64,000 bases of DNA from JAKAGZ01 sp963772675 (GTDB lineage: Bacteria; Bacteroidota; Ignavibacteria; Ignavibacteriales; Ignavibacteriaceae): the NCBI GenBank assembly GCA_963772675.1, contig CAVYYF010000005.1:992001-1056000 (forward strand), in the 5' to 3' direction. A model generated the notes under the pieces. It searched no databases, was not told the DNA's origin, and worked only from the letters and a program-made list of their open reading frames with translations. A program made the translations under genes and the position numbers. This document shows positions 19,811-29,535 of the stretch, piece after piece (within the stretch, counting starts at the first letter, position 1; each line of letters starts with the position of its first letter).

Positions 19811-20581
19811 TTAGTCGAAGAAGGATTTTATTTCAGTAAGAGTTTGAATTTCTGCAAAAGGTTTTGTTTTGCAATCCTCTGGTAAAGGATATTTAGCCTT
19901 ACCTGTATAAATTAAAATTCCTTTTCCCCCGATTTTTTGTGCACCGTCAATATCTGTTTCAATGTCGTCTCCAACCATTACGAACTCCGAATTTTCGGGG
20001 AAACCTATTGCTTTTAATCCGGAATGATAAAAAATGGGGGAAGGCTTGCCGATTAATTTTGCTTCTTTGCCGGTTGCATATTCTATCGCGGAAATAAAAG
20101 CACCTGCATCAAGGAAAAGATTTTTATCGTCCGGACTCCAGTATTTATTTTTCTGCATTGCAATCAAATCAGCGCCATTGAGAACAAATCTGAAAATTTG
20201 ATTTAATATTTCATATGACCATTTGTCGGAAAGGTCACCAACCAGAACTGCTTCAGGATTGTTATCCGTTAAATATTCATTGAACATTTCTCTGGTACTA
20301 ACAGAAGCAAAAACAGCAATCTTTTTATAATTCTCTTTTACATAATTCAGCGAAGCATCGGCACAGGTCAGAACCGGGATGTCCGTTTTAATATTATTTT
20401 CACTTAAGAACTTTTTTATGTCTTTCCCATTTCGCAAAGTTGAATTACTGAGAATGCAGGCAGGTATTTTTTTATCTAAAATAAATTTGAAAAATTCCCA
20501 CGCATCTTTAGCTGTCTTTTTACCAATGCGGATTACGCCGTCGAAGTCAATAAGGATAGGTATGTCTTTACTCAATTTCAT
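19811..20581 (-). CDS. HAD-superfamily IIA hydrolase (NagD-like sugar phosphatase)
   Basis: 256 residues. HAD motif I is LIDFDGVI with D12 and D14, the early SNSTLRNGKDI resembles motif II of the NagD/HAD-IIA group, and GDDIETDIDGAQKIGGKG is motif IV. Members dephosphorylate small phosphates such as sugar or nucleoside monophosphates. The start ATG at 20581 and the first 89 codons are repeated at 22078-22343, so this 5' end lies inside a duplication. The full-length copy looks intact. Confidence 0.85.
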   Translation of the reverse strand: MKLSKDIPILIDFDGVIRIGKKTAKDAWEFFKFILDKKIPACILSNSTLRNGKDIKKFLSENNIKTDIPVLTCADASLNYVKENYKKIAVFASVSTREMFNEYLTDNNPEAVLVGDLSDKWSYEILNQIFRFVLNGADLIAMQKNKYWSPDDKNLFLDAGAFISAIEYATGKEAKLIGKPSPIFYHSGLKAIGFPENSEFVMVGDDIETDIDGAQKIGGKGILIYTGKAKYPLPEDCKTKPFAEIQTLTEIKSFFD

Positions 20582-21008
20582 TTTTGTATGGGATAATACA
20601 GTAATTGCCTTGTATAAGATACTGGTAAAATTAAAATTTCTATTCCAGTATGTAAAGTAATTTGTGTAGTAAATATTAGATGCAGTTATTGTCTGCTTAT
20701 AAATAAGCTGATAAAATAAAACTTATTAATGAGAACAAAATTTTCCATTTGACTTTAGAAAAAACATAATTTACGTTTAAAATAATTAAAAAGGGCAGGT
20801 GCAAACTTCAATTCAATTTTTCCTGATATACTGCCTTTAATTAAGGGGTGTTATATATGTCGGGATTCCATTGTAAGATCAGGTTATTTAATACTTTAAT
20901 TGCAGCACTTATCGTAATCTTGTTTTCAGGCTGCAAAAAAGGTTTGGTAACTATATACGAACCAACCACCGATAATAAAATGTTTGTCTATCCGAATAAA
21001 GGTAATAC
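20316..21008. repeat. Long direct repeat, left copy (693 bases)
   Basis: It is nearly identical to 22078-22770, at an offset of 1762 bases. I counted three differences by eye (near 20551, 20756 and 20945). It covers the 5' end of the HAD gene, the intergenic promoter region and the first codons of the lipoprotein. Similarity drops sharply from 21009 onward. Confidence 0.9.
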
Positions 21009-21966
21009 TTTTTATTTGGTGGATTATAAAACGAACGAATTTATAAGAGAAATTAAGCTGAATGTCCCGGTAGGCATTTATTTGCTGGGGATGTACCTGT
21101 CTACAAACAGGGATCATCTTATATTTAGCGCGGACGACACTGCCAATAACCACCAGGAAGTATTTATTACTTATGATATTAACAATGATAAAACAGATAA
21201 CATATATTACACAGGTTTGTTCAATGGAGCTGTTCCCAGAGTTATAGCAGGACAAAATCAGGCTTACCCGGGATGGATTTACGTAAATTATCGTGATCTT
21301 GGTTTGTATCTTATAGATGTGTTTGAGAATAAAATTGTTAAGCAAATCTCAAGCGAACATGATTTTACGTTTGAAAAGTGGTTATATCATTCTCCAGATG
21401 GCAGATGGGATATTATAGTCAAAGCATTCAATGTTCTGGGTTATACTGAAATTGAGCTTTACACTGCAAATACAGATTATGCCGACCTGCAATTTATTTT
21501 GAACAAAGATAACAAAGACAGCGTTGATGCATATTATGTGGGCGGCTTAGCCTTTTCATCTGATAATAGATTATTTGTATCGTACCAACCATCGGGAGGA
21601 AAGCCTAACACAGCTGGATATATAGGCGTTTATGACTTAAACACATTAAAGTTTAACCCTAAATTGTTGACGTTTCCCTGGAGTTTAAACGGCTATAACA
21701 TAGCTTATAATTCAAGCCATAATGAGCTTTACGATGTTGGTAACAGGGGAATATTTTACATAATAGATGATGATAAACACACAATAAAACGCACTATAGA
21801 CTTATCGGTGCAGGGACAGGAGTCTCCTATTGTCTTAAGCCCCGATAAAAATACAGTCTATGTTGCATTCTCAGATAATGATAAGCTGTTTGTTATAGAC
21901 CTCCCCAACTGGCAGGTTATCAAAACTATTTCATTAAATCATCCATATAAAATTATTATTCCATAA
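20857..21966 (+). CDS. Lipoprotein with YVTN/YncE-like beta-propeller, copy A
   Basis: 369 residues from ATG 20857 (AAGGGG ribosome-binding site eight bases upstream; the in-frame GTG at 20848 overlaps that site). The leader ends in a lipobox, LFSGC, so the protein is probably anchored by lipidated cysteine. The body has repeated strands such as VYVAFSDNDKLFVIDL and GYIGVYDLNTLKF, as in YncE/YVTN propellers that bind partners or quinone-like groups. Paralogue B lies at 22619 with the same leader but about 60% similar body by eye. Function is unknown. Confidence 0.75.
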   Translation: MSGFHCKIRLFNTLIAALIVILFSGCKKGLVTIYEPTTDNKMFVYPNKGNTFYLVDYKTNEFIREIKLNVPVGIYLLGMYLSTNRDHLIFSADDTANNHQEVFITYDINNDKTDNIYYTGLFNGAVPRVIAGQNQAYPGWIYVNYRDLGLYLIDVFENKIVKQISSEHDFTFEKWLYHSPDGRWDIIVKAFNVLGYTEIELYTANTDYADLQFILNKDNKDSVDAYYVGGLAFSSDNRLFVSYQPSGGKPNTAGYIGVYDLNTLKFNPKLLTFPWSLNGYNIAYNSSHNELYDVGNRGIFYIIDDDKHTIKRTIDLSVQGQESPIVLSPDKNTVYVAFSDNDKLFVIDLPNWQVIKTISLNHPYKIIIP

Positions 21967-22053
21967 ATATATAGTAAAAATATTATGAGATAAACTTATT
22001 AAAATAAACCAACTGAAAAGTCAAAATTGTTTAACAAAAGGGAGAAACATAAA

Positions 22054-22092
22054 ATGGAACTTTTCAACAAACTTATCGCAATCTTTTTATAA
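22054..22092 (+). pseudogene. Truncated leader peptide of a matrixin-like gene
   Basis: A short frame MELFNKLIAIFL ends at TAA 22090-22092. It and its upstream AAAAGGGAGA site resemble the leader and ribosome-binding site of the matrixin gene at 23817. The frame runs into the start of the right repeat at 22078, so it seems to have been cut by the duplication junction. Confidence 0.55.
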
Positions 22093-22343
22093 TTCTCTTT
22101 TACATAATTCAGCGAAGCATCGGCACAGGTCAGAACCGGGATGTCCGTTTTAATATTATTTTCACTTAAGAACTTTTTTATGTCTTTCCCATTTCGCAAA
22201 GTTGAATTACTGAGAATGCAGGCAGGTATTTTTTTATCTAAAATAAATTTGAAAAATTCCCACGCATCTTTAGCTGTCTTTTTACCAATGCGGATTACGC
22301 CGTCGAAGTCAATGAGGATAGGTATGTCTTTACTCAATTTCAT
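22078..22343 (-). pseudogene. 5' relic of the NagD-like HAD hydrolase gene
   Basis: The first 89 codons of the gene at 20581 are repeated here without change in the protein. The open frame runs on to 21999 through unrelated sequence. Motif IV and the cap domain are missing, so a working phosphatase is not expected. It may persist only because the adjoining promoter drives lipoprotein copy B. Confidence 0.85.
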
Positions 22344-22770
22344 TTTTGTATGGGATAATACAGTAATTGCCTTGTATAAGATACTGGTAAAATTAAAATT
22401 TCTATTCCAGTATGTAAAGTAATTTGTGTAGTAAATATTAGATGCAGTTATTGTCTGCTTATAAATAAGCTGATAAAATAAAACTTATTAATGAGAGCAA
22501 AATTTTCCATTTGACTTTAGAAAAAACATAATTTACGTTTAAAATAATTAAAAAGGGCAGGTGCAAACTTCAATTCAATTTTTCCTGATATACTGCCTTT
22601 AATTAAGGGGTGTTATATATGTCGGGATTCCATTGTAAGATCAGGTTATTTAATACTTTAATTGCAGCACTTATCGTAATCTTGTTTTCAGGCTGCAAAA
22701 AAGGTCTGGTAACTATATACGAACCAACCACCGATAATAAAATGTTTGTCTATCCGAATAAAGGTAATAC
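22078..22770. repeat. Long direct repeat, right copy (693 bases)
   Basis: Partner of 20316-21008. The left junction falls in GCAATCTTTTTA, a 12-base stretch that could also be read as part of the matrixin-like leader, suggesting a microhomology join. The right edge is where the two lipoprotein coding regions start to diverge. Confidence 0.9.
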
Positions 22771-23725
22771 ATTTTATTTAGTCGATTATAATTCCTACAA
22801 TATTATCGGAGAGATTAAACTTAAAATACCTAACAATATTTATTTAAATGGTATGACTTTATCTACAAATAGAGATTACTTGCTTTTTTGTGGTATTGAT
22901 ACTTCTTCAAGCACTACTTACAAAGATGTATTCGTAGCATATGATATTTATAATAACAAGATTGGTGATATTTATTATACTGGATTAACTAACACGGGAC
23001 CCGAACGATTTATTTCAGGACAAAATAAATCTAGTCCTGGTTTGATCTATGTATATTATCGCGATTTGGGCTTCTACTTGCTAGATATATTTGAGAAAAA
23101 GATAATAAAAACCATTTCAGTTGACCATGCATTCACTTTTATTAAAGAACCATTTCATTGCCCTTACGGACAGAGGGATATTTTACTCAAAACTGATGGT
23201 GCAAATGCATATTCTGAAATTGAATGCTACAAAGCAAATACTGATTTTTCTAACCTGCAATTTATTCTCAACCAAAACAATAAAGATAGTATTTTTGTTT
23301 ATAACATTGATTTTTCAAATGATAATAGGTTGTTTGTATCATATCAACCTTCAGGGGGAAATTATAATACTGCCGGATATTTGGGAATATACAACTTAAA
23401 TACAAAACAGTTTACTCATACATCATTAAAACTTCCATGGAGCTTAAACGGTTATTTTATTACATATAATGAAAATCGTGATGAGCTATATGACATCGGT
23501 AATAAGGGTATATTATATATTATAGATGCAAATACATATAAGATGAAAAAAACGATTGACTTGTCTATTGAGGGACAGGAGTCACCGGTTGTATTAGGCC
23601 CAGACAAAAATATTGCTTATGTAGGATACCCCGAAAACAATTTGCTGTTTGTAATAAATTTAGATACAGATAAAATTATTACTAAAATAACTATCACAAG
23701 CGCATATAATATAATTATTCCATAA
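22619..23725 (+). CDS. Lipoprotein with YVTN/YncE-like beta-propeller, copy B
   Basis: 368 residues from ATG 22619, with the same ribosome-binding site, signal sequence and LFSGC lipobox as copy A. From about residue 50 the sequence differs, although motifs such as NRLFVSYQPSGG, WSLNGY and ELYDIGNKGI are kept. The ending NIIIP parallels KIIIP in copy A. Upstream lies the HAD relic instead of a full gene. Two diverged bodies under one shared promoter and leader suggest recombination, perhaps giving antigenic or ligand variation. Confidence 0.75.
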   Translation: MSGFHCKIRLFNTLIAALIVILFSGCKKGLVTIYEPTTDNKMFVYPNKGNTFYLVDYNSYNIIGEIKLKIPNNIYLNGMTLSTNRDYLLFCGIDTSSSTTYKDVFVAYDIYNNKIGDIYYTGLTNTGPERFISGQNKSSPGLIYVYYRDLGFYLLDIFEKKIIKTISVDHAFTFIKEPFHCPYGQRDILLKTDGANAYSEIECYKANTDFSNLQFILNQNNKDSIFVYNIDFSNDNRLFVSYQPSGGNYNTAGYLGIYNLNTKQFTHTSLKLPWSLNGYFITYNENRDELYDIGNKGILYIIDANTYKMKKTIDLSIEGQESPVVLGPDKNIAYVGYPENNLLFVINLDTDKIITKITITSAYNIIIP

Positions 23726-23816
23726 ATATTTATAGTTGAGGCAATCCAAATTTCATTTTTAGTTTTACAAAAGTAATAAACAAATAAAATTGTTTAACAA
23801 AAAGGGAGACACATAA

Positions 23817-26538
23817 ATGAAATTTTTCAAAAGCTCTTTCGCAATTTTTATTATCCTTATCCTCATTCCACCAGCATATACTCAAACTGGTCAGTAGCCA
23901 TTTAGAATGACTGATCCTGCTAATCCAAATGCAACTTACGGGAAATCTCCATATTCAATAACAGGTTCCTTTTTATACTTTAACAATAAAAACCAAGAAT
24001 ATCATATAGCTAGTTCGCGATATGATGGATTTGAATATGCAGTAGAGGCTGCTTTTCAAAGCTGGAATAGTGTTTGTAAAGTTCAATTTTCACACGGTAC
24101 TGGCGGAGTTACACTAGATGCAAATTTAAGCGCTTCCACTGCGGGACAGGTCAATTCAAATGATACTTTCAATCATAATACCGATGAATTAACACCATCA
24201 ACAGCTACTATTACATTAGGCGGAGGAAATACGTGGGCTATAGGGTATCAAAATATTAATCTAAATGGCGGCGGCACTTTTGATGTTCAAGCTATACTAA
24301 CTCACGAAATTGGACATGTGCTCGGATTATCACATCCAGAGCCGGGTACGTTTGGACAAGGTACAACCGCCCCTACTATGGTGGAATTGAATGACAATCC
24401 AATCTTCACAACAGATTATCAGGATATGAGAAGCCTGGAAACGGCTGATGAACTTGGGTCATTATTTTCCCAATTAAGTGTACCTAACCTTTTCACTACT
24501 CTTAGTGAAGCAATAGGTGTTGCCGATCAGATTGGAGCGGGGTATATTTATATAACCGGTAATTACTATCTCTCAGATAACATTTATGTTGGAAATGGAG
24601 AACGTCTTACAATAAGATCGGGTGTTGCGTTAAATATAAACGGTTATACACTTATAATTTCAAATAATCTCACCAGCCCCGGCAGTATTACACTGGAAAG
24701 CAATGCCGCAGTGTCGGGTGCTGCTGCGATAGTAAAAGATGGCAGCACTAAGCTGGCGTATTTCCCTACGATACAGGGAGGTATTGATTATGTAAATGGA
24801 CATAATTATACTGAGAAATACCATCAGGAAGTTATGTACTGGGAGGAGACATTACTGTACCTACTGGGGTTACTCTCACAATAAACTCAGATGCAACAAT
24901 TAATTTAGTAAATGGGGGTGACTGTTATTCAATTATTTCCACCGGCGGAAGTATAGCAGTAGATAACGGTGCAACTATAAATGGTTTAAGAGCAAGGTTA
25001 ACGGCTGGCCCTACTTTAAGAGGTCTCTTCGGCACAATACAAGCTGCCGCTAATTATGCTGGTAGTACTAATGAAATTTACCTTGAAAACGGAAACTTTA
25101 ATGAAAATGTAAATATTTATAATAAATATAATCTTTCCATATTTGGAAATCAAAACTATAACCCTTTTGGAAGTTTAACCGTTACAAGCTGCATTGCATT
25201 TGAGGCTATGGGTTTTGGGGCAAAAAATATTTATATAAGTAATAGTAGTTATCTTGTACTATATGGTCTAAATGCTTACGGAACTGATCAGAGTACCGTT
25301 GGCTTTTATCTTTATAACAGTGATACTTATGATGTGTCTGACTTAACTTCGGGATATTCACGACTCGGAATATCTTGCTGGGATGGGACTGAGGCTGATA
25401 TAGAAGAATCTACTTTATATGATAATCTTGCGGGGCTTGAATCATTTAACGGCTCTAATGTATATATATACAATTCTTATTTTTGCGCTACCGCTTTAGA
25501 TTTGACAACTTACAACTTCTCTTCAATACGTGCTACCTCCTGTTATTTTGATGGAGGAATTCCTTCTACCTCCGGCTCTAGTATTATACATATAGGAGAT
25601 CAAAGCTGCTCATTTTCAAAAGCTGCTTCCAATCAACCAACAGAAAACAATATGGAGAATATTGAAGGCTCTGAATTTGAAAAAATAAATACAGCTTATT
25701 TTTCTCTGAATAAGAAATTAGCAAAAGCATTTAAGGAAAAAACTGATTTTAATAAAGAAGCATTTTGTATGGATTATGATCAAATAATTAAAGATTTTCA
25801 AGAAATTTATTAATAAAAACCCCGAATCTCCTTTAGCAAAAGTTGCTCTTGTAGCTTCCGCTAAGAGTTACCGTAGAGTTGATGACCTGCGTGGAAAAAA
25901 TGATTTTGCTGGTATGAAGAAGTTTTCTTTCTGGTATTATAGAAAACAGCGAATATGTCAGCATTAAAACCTCAAGCAGAAAGATTAATGATAGAATACT
26001 ATAGATTGAAAAAAGACTTCACAGAAGCTATCGAAATGGCAGATAATATAATTGGAAAATATAAAGAAGATTCAGATTATTTATGTGGGGTGTTATATGC
26101 AAAAGGATTAATACAGGCTTATGACTTAAATGAAACAGTTAAAGCTATCGAATGTTTTTCTTCTATAGTACAGAAATACCCGGAAAACAGCATAGCGCTA
26201 CTTGCTGAAAATGAACTAAGGATATTAGGAATAGAAATAAAGAAAGATGTAAAAGAGAACTCCGTGGCCGAGGATAACCTGGGATTCAGCACAAGCAGCT
26301 ATCCCAATCCGTTTAATCCCACTACTACAATTAGTTATACGATACCAAAAGACGGCAAGGTAGAAATAAAGGTATACGATGCTTTAGGCAGAGAAGTAGA
26401 ATTTTAGTAAATGAAGTTAAACCAGCAGGAAAGTATAATGTAGTATTCAACGCAGCAAATCTTGCAAGTGGCGTTTACTTCTATCGTATAACGGTTAATG
26501 ACCTTGCTGTAACTAAAAAAATAATTCTGATGAAATAA
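23817..26538 (+). pseudogene. Secreted matrixin-type metalloprotease with T9SS C-terminal domain, broken by a stop and several frameshifts
   Basis: A signal peptide (MKFFKSSFAIFIILILIPPA) leads into an in-frame TAG at 23895-23897, then PFRMTDPANPNATYG. The metzincin zinc site HEIGHVLGLSH sits at about 24305-24337. A beta-helix-like repeat region follows, then a helical stretch (QEFINKNPESPLAKVALVASA) and a T9SS domain with SYPNPFNPTTTISY, ending ASGVYFYRITVNDLAVTKKIILMK at 26538. Breaks lie near 24817, 25804, 25931, 25948 and 26401, mostly a gained or lost A or T. Total about 900 residues. As sequenced it cannot make full-length protein; the motifs are so well kept that a recent loss or consensus error is likely. 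Confidence 0.75.
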
Positions 26539-26549
26539 GATTTTATAAT

Positions 26550-26586
26550 GAGATGGCGTCGTTTTGGGAGGTGCCATCTCATTTTT
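26550..26586 (+). terminator. Rho-independent terminator after the T9SS protein
   Basis: GAGATGGC (26550-26557) pairs with GCCATCTC (26573-26580), followed by ATTTTT. It lies 11 bases past the stop of the broken matrixin gene and separates it from the convergent B12 operon. Confidence 0.85.
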
Positions 26587-26594
26587 AAAAAGTT

Positions 26595-27125
26595 TTAGAC
26601 TGTTGCTTTTGCAAGTACAGGGAATTTTGTCTTTGCAATTTCAAATACCCCAAACATAATTCCTACAAAGAAAAGATCACCTAACAATGTGTAGCTAAAA
26701 AACGGAATTGCGGCAGTATAGCTTTCAACTATTCCCGTAAAGTTCTGTGGATACATTATGTTTGGCGGGAACAACGCAAAGTTTGTAATCAGGAAGAAAC
26801 TTACTGAACCGGAAATCGAAGCAAGCAGAACTCTGCCGGGTTTCTTTGTTTGTCCAATCTGCATTCCGATTACTACTATCAAAGCAAAGCTAAGATAAAC
26901 AACCCACATCCCTGAATAAAATCCTAAAAACAGGTCGGATAAAATTAACGCAGCCATTGGGACGATAAAGGCAAGATATTTCTTCGAAAAATATGCCCCG
27001 CCAAATAGTGCCATAGCACCTACTGCCGTAAAATTAGGATAGTGCGGGATCAGTCTTGTAAATGCCGCTGCAAGTATCATCAATGTCAAAGTCCAGAATT
27101 TTGGATTAATCAGATTTTTGTTCAT
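26595..27125 (-). CDS. Small multi-pass membrane protein (DUF6580-like), probable B12 uptake component
   Basis: 176 residues with about five hydrophobic segments. Motifs such as AAAFTRLIPHYPNFTAVGAMA and LSDLFLGFYSGMWVVYLS match the DUF6580 family as I recall it, which looks like the substrate-binding S unit of ECF vitamin transporters. It lies 67 bases after btuB on the same strand, behind one cobalamin riboswitch. That placement suggests a role in moving cobalamin or a precursor across the inner membrane. No ECF energy module (EcfA/T) or BtuCD is in the window. ATG at 27125. Confidence 0.7.
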   Translation of the reverse strand: MNKNLINPKFWTLTLMILAAAFTRLIPHYPNFTAVGAMALFGGAYFSKKYLAFIVPMAALILSDLFLGFYSGMWVVYLSFALIVVIGMQIGQTKKPGRVLLASISGSVSFFLITNFALFPPNIMYPQNFTGIVESYTAAIPFFSYTLLGDLFFVGIMFGVFEIAKTKFPVLAKATV

Positions 27126-27192
27126 TATAACTCCTTAGGTTAAAAGGTTTGTTTCTGTTTTTAATTAATTAAATATATAAAGAATAATCTAT

Positions 27193-29151
27193 CTATTCAA
27201 AACTTATCTTCAGGCCAAGGTAACCTGATCTGCCTGCCGTACCATAACCGTAAATCTCTTCATATGAAGAATCAAGAATATTTACCAGCCTGCCATATAA
27301 TTGTATTAAATCATTTACCTTGTATGTAGCGGAAGCATTTAATAGTGTATAACTATCAAGTGTTATTCTTGTCGCGGGATAGGTTGAAAAATCTTTGTCG
27401 TCACGTTTCCCGACCATAATAGCTTCTGCGCCTGCGTTAATTGATTTTGTAAAATTATAATTGACAGTTATTGCTGCTTTGTGTTTAGGTCTCCTTAATA
27501 AAGGTAAATTTTCATCTGCACTTCCCTTGCTAAGATCTTTGCTATCAGTATATGTGTAATTTGCATTTAAAGAAATATCAGAAGCTGGTTTTGCCTGCAC
27601 ATAAACTTCCAGCCCTTTTGTTTCCGACTTGTTAATATTAATTGTTTTGAAATTACTGTCAAAACCGAAAAGATCAGTAAAAGTATTTTGGAAATATGTT
27701 ATACCTGCTGTTAACGAGTAACCAAATAAATATTGTTCGACCCCTGCATCCCACCCTTCACTTTTTTCAGGTGATAAATTTGGGTTTCCGTAAGCAGGAT
27801 CAAAAAGATAAAACAGGGAAGGAGCCTTAAACCCGGTTCCGTAAGTTGCCTTTATTTTTGTGCCTGTACTCCAGAAAACATAAGCAGGTGCTATTCTGAA
27901 TGTTACAACTGAACCAAATTTTTCATGCTTGTCATACCTTGCACCAATCGATCCGAAAAAGCTGTTATCTATTTTATACTGGTCTTCTAAATATATTCCC
28001 GTTGTTTGGATATTTTGTTCGGGGAACTTGCTAATTGACGGAGCAGGCCTTAAGCTTAAAATATTATAATAATAGTAATATGAGCTGGCGGATTCATTTT
28101 CTGTTTCAAATCCGAATATTAAAATATTATCAGAATAGAGCTGAACATTATTTTGCCAGTCAAATCTTAATCTTTTGCCATCATAATTGCTACGTGATTC
28201 AGCAGGATTATTTTGTGTAACATCAAATTTGTATTTCCTTAAATTCTTTGTAAATGAAATTCCAAATTTCTGATTCCACTCCCCGTCGAAAAGCTTCAGA
28301 TTTCCTTCCAGCCTGTAAGCACCTTCTTCAAGATTGTATTTGTATGTCGGATCATCGCCATAAAGTCCTCCGGTTTGATCCAGACTAGTATTTGCTTTTG
28401 TAAATCTGCCGAAAAAATTCAGGTTAAAATTTTTACTGATTTCATATCCAATTCGTGCTGAAGCATTATAATTATCAGTACCATCTTTTTCTGTATTACC
28501 AAATTTTTTATCTGCTGCGGAGAATCCATCAGTCTTAAATTTACTAAGGTCCAAAGAATAGTTCATTTTATTTAAGGCTCCACTTAAACCAAGTGTTCCT
28601 TTGTATGTATTATACGATCCGCCTTCTGTCGAAAGGGAAAACTTAGGTTTTCCGCTTCCTTTTTTAGTGATTATATTTATGACACCTGCCAGCGCATCAG
28701 AACCATATAATGTGCTTTGGGGTCCGCGTATAATTTCAATTCTATCTACGTTATCTGTTGACAGATCGGCAAAATCGTATGTATTGCTTGGGTCATTTGC
28801 CATATTCATATCTATTCCGTCAATTAAAACCTGTGTTTGTGAAGGGTCGGCGCCGCGAATGTAAACCTGAGTAAATGCGCCCGGTGCTCCCTGCTGCGAA
28901 ATGCTTATGCCGGGTTGAGATTGAAGCAATTCATAAATATTAAACTTGTGAGAGTTTTTTATTTGTGTTGAATCGATAAGCGAAACAGAACTTGCCAGTT
29001 CGTAAAGAGGGGTTGCGGTTCGGGTGGCTGTAACCACAATATCAGAAAGCTCGTATGCTTTAAGTGAATCCACTTGTGAGCTCTGGGCTAATGTAACGGC
29101 AGAAAAAATGAAGATCAGAAAAACGAACGAAATGAAAAATCTTTTTGCCAT
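27193..29151 (-). CDS. btuB: TonB-dependent outer-membrane cobalamin receptor (BtuB-like)
   Basis: 652 residues with a signal peptide ending near TLAQ. Next comes a TonB-box-like DIVVTATRTATPL, then the plug domain with VYIRGADPSQTQVLIDGID and IEIIRGPQSTLYGSDALAGVINIITK, and a 22-strand-type barrel ending GYLGLKISFE. Many TonB receptors look alike, but the cobalamin riboswitch just upstream makes B12 or another corrinoid the probable ligand. ATG at 29151 with GGAGTAACTTCT as its ribosome-binding region. Confidence 0.9.
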   Translation of the reverse strand: MAKRFFISFVFLIFIFSAVTLAQSSQVDSLKAYELSDIVVTATRTATPLYELASSVSLIDSTQIKNSHKFNIYELLQSQPGISISQQGAPGAFTQVYIRGADPSQTQVLIDGIDMNMANDPSNTYDFADLSTDNVDRIEIIRGPQSTLYGSDALAGVINIITKKGSGKPKFSLSTEGGSYNTYKGTLGLSGALNKMNYSLDLSKFKTDGFSAADKKFGNTEKDGTDNYNASARIGYEISKNFNLNFFGRFTKANTSLDQTGGLYGDDPTYKYNLEEGAYRLEGNLKLFDGEWNQKFGISFTKNLRKYKFDVTQNNPAESRSNYDGKRLRFDWQNNVQLYSDNILIFGFETENESASSYYYYYNILSLRPAPSISKFPEQNIQTTGIYLEDQYKIDNSFFGSIGARYDKHEKFGSVVTFRIAPAYVFWSTGTKIKATYGTGFKAPSLFYLFDPAYGNPNLSPEKSEGWDAGVEQYLFGYSLTAGITYFQNTFTDLFGFDSNFKTININKSETKGLEVYVQAKPASDISLNANYTYTDSKDLSKGSADENLPLLRRPKHKAAITVNYNFTKSINAGAEAIMVGKRDDKDFSTYPATRITLDSYTLLNASATYKVNDLIQLYGRLVNILDSSYEEIYGYGTAGRSGYLGLKISFE

Positions 29152-29171
29152 AGAAGTTACTCCTTTAAACC

Positions 29172-29190
29172 CGATCGTTTTAAACGATCG
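29172..29190. promoter_or_regulatory. Perfect palindrome just before btuB
   Basis: CGATCGTTT (29172-29180) and AAACGATCG (29182-29190) are exact reverse complements around one base. It ends 21 bases from the btuB start codon and lies between the riboswitch aptamer and the ribosome-binding site. It might be part of the riboswitch expression platform or a protein operator; neither is proven. Confidence 0.4.
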
Positions 29191-29297
29191 ATTGAATAAT
29201 TAGGTTGTAACTTCGTGGGTAGTTAATGTTTGAATAAACGGAGTGTTGCTCGCGTTAATCATACCTTGTAACCCGCGAAGGTTGATTATTTATTGAA

Positions 29298-29463
29298 TCT
29301 ATGGCAGGTCTCCTGACTTTAGGCTTTAACAGCACCTTCCCGGAAATACCTACTCCAGTGGTTTAATGCTGCTAAATGGAATTGCCTATCACAGTTGCGC
29401 GACAGCACCGGACTCACACCGGTTTCCCTATTCTTCCCGATTTTATTCGGGACACCATAAATC
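29298..29463 (-). promoter_or_regulatory. Cobalamin riboswitch
   Basis: On the minus strand the stretch carries GGTGTGAGTCCGGTGCTGTC, GCGCAACTGTGATAGG and, near 29300-29320, the B12 box AGTCAGGAGACCTGCCAT. Together these are the conserved core of adenosylcobalamin aptamers. It precedes btuB, so high cobalamin should lower expression of the receptor and the small membrane protein. The exact 5' edge is approximate. Confidence 0.95.
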
Positions 29464-29535
29464 ATTATTGAAAGAACTAAGCGAATATAGAATTATAAAT
29501 TTATAATTCAAAATTAAAAATATTAAAAAGCCCAG

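Noticed and set aside
20379..20660. 93-residue plus-strand frame, also present at 22141-22422
   Set aside because: It is antisense to the HAD gene, and its repetition is explained by the 693-base direct repeat.
23895..23897. TAG as a recoded sense codon
   Set aside because: No suppressor tRNA or recoding gene seen, and the gene has other breaks; mutation or sequence error is simpler.
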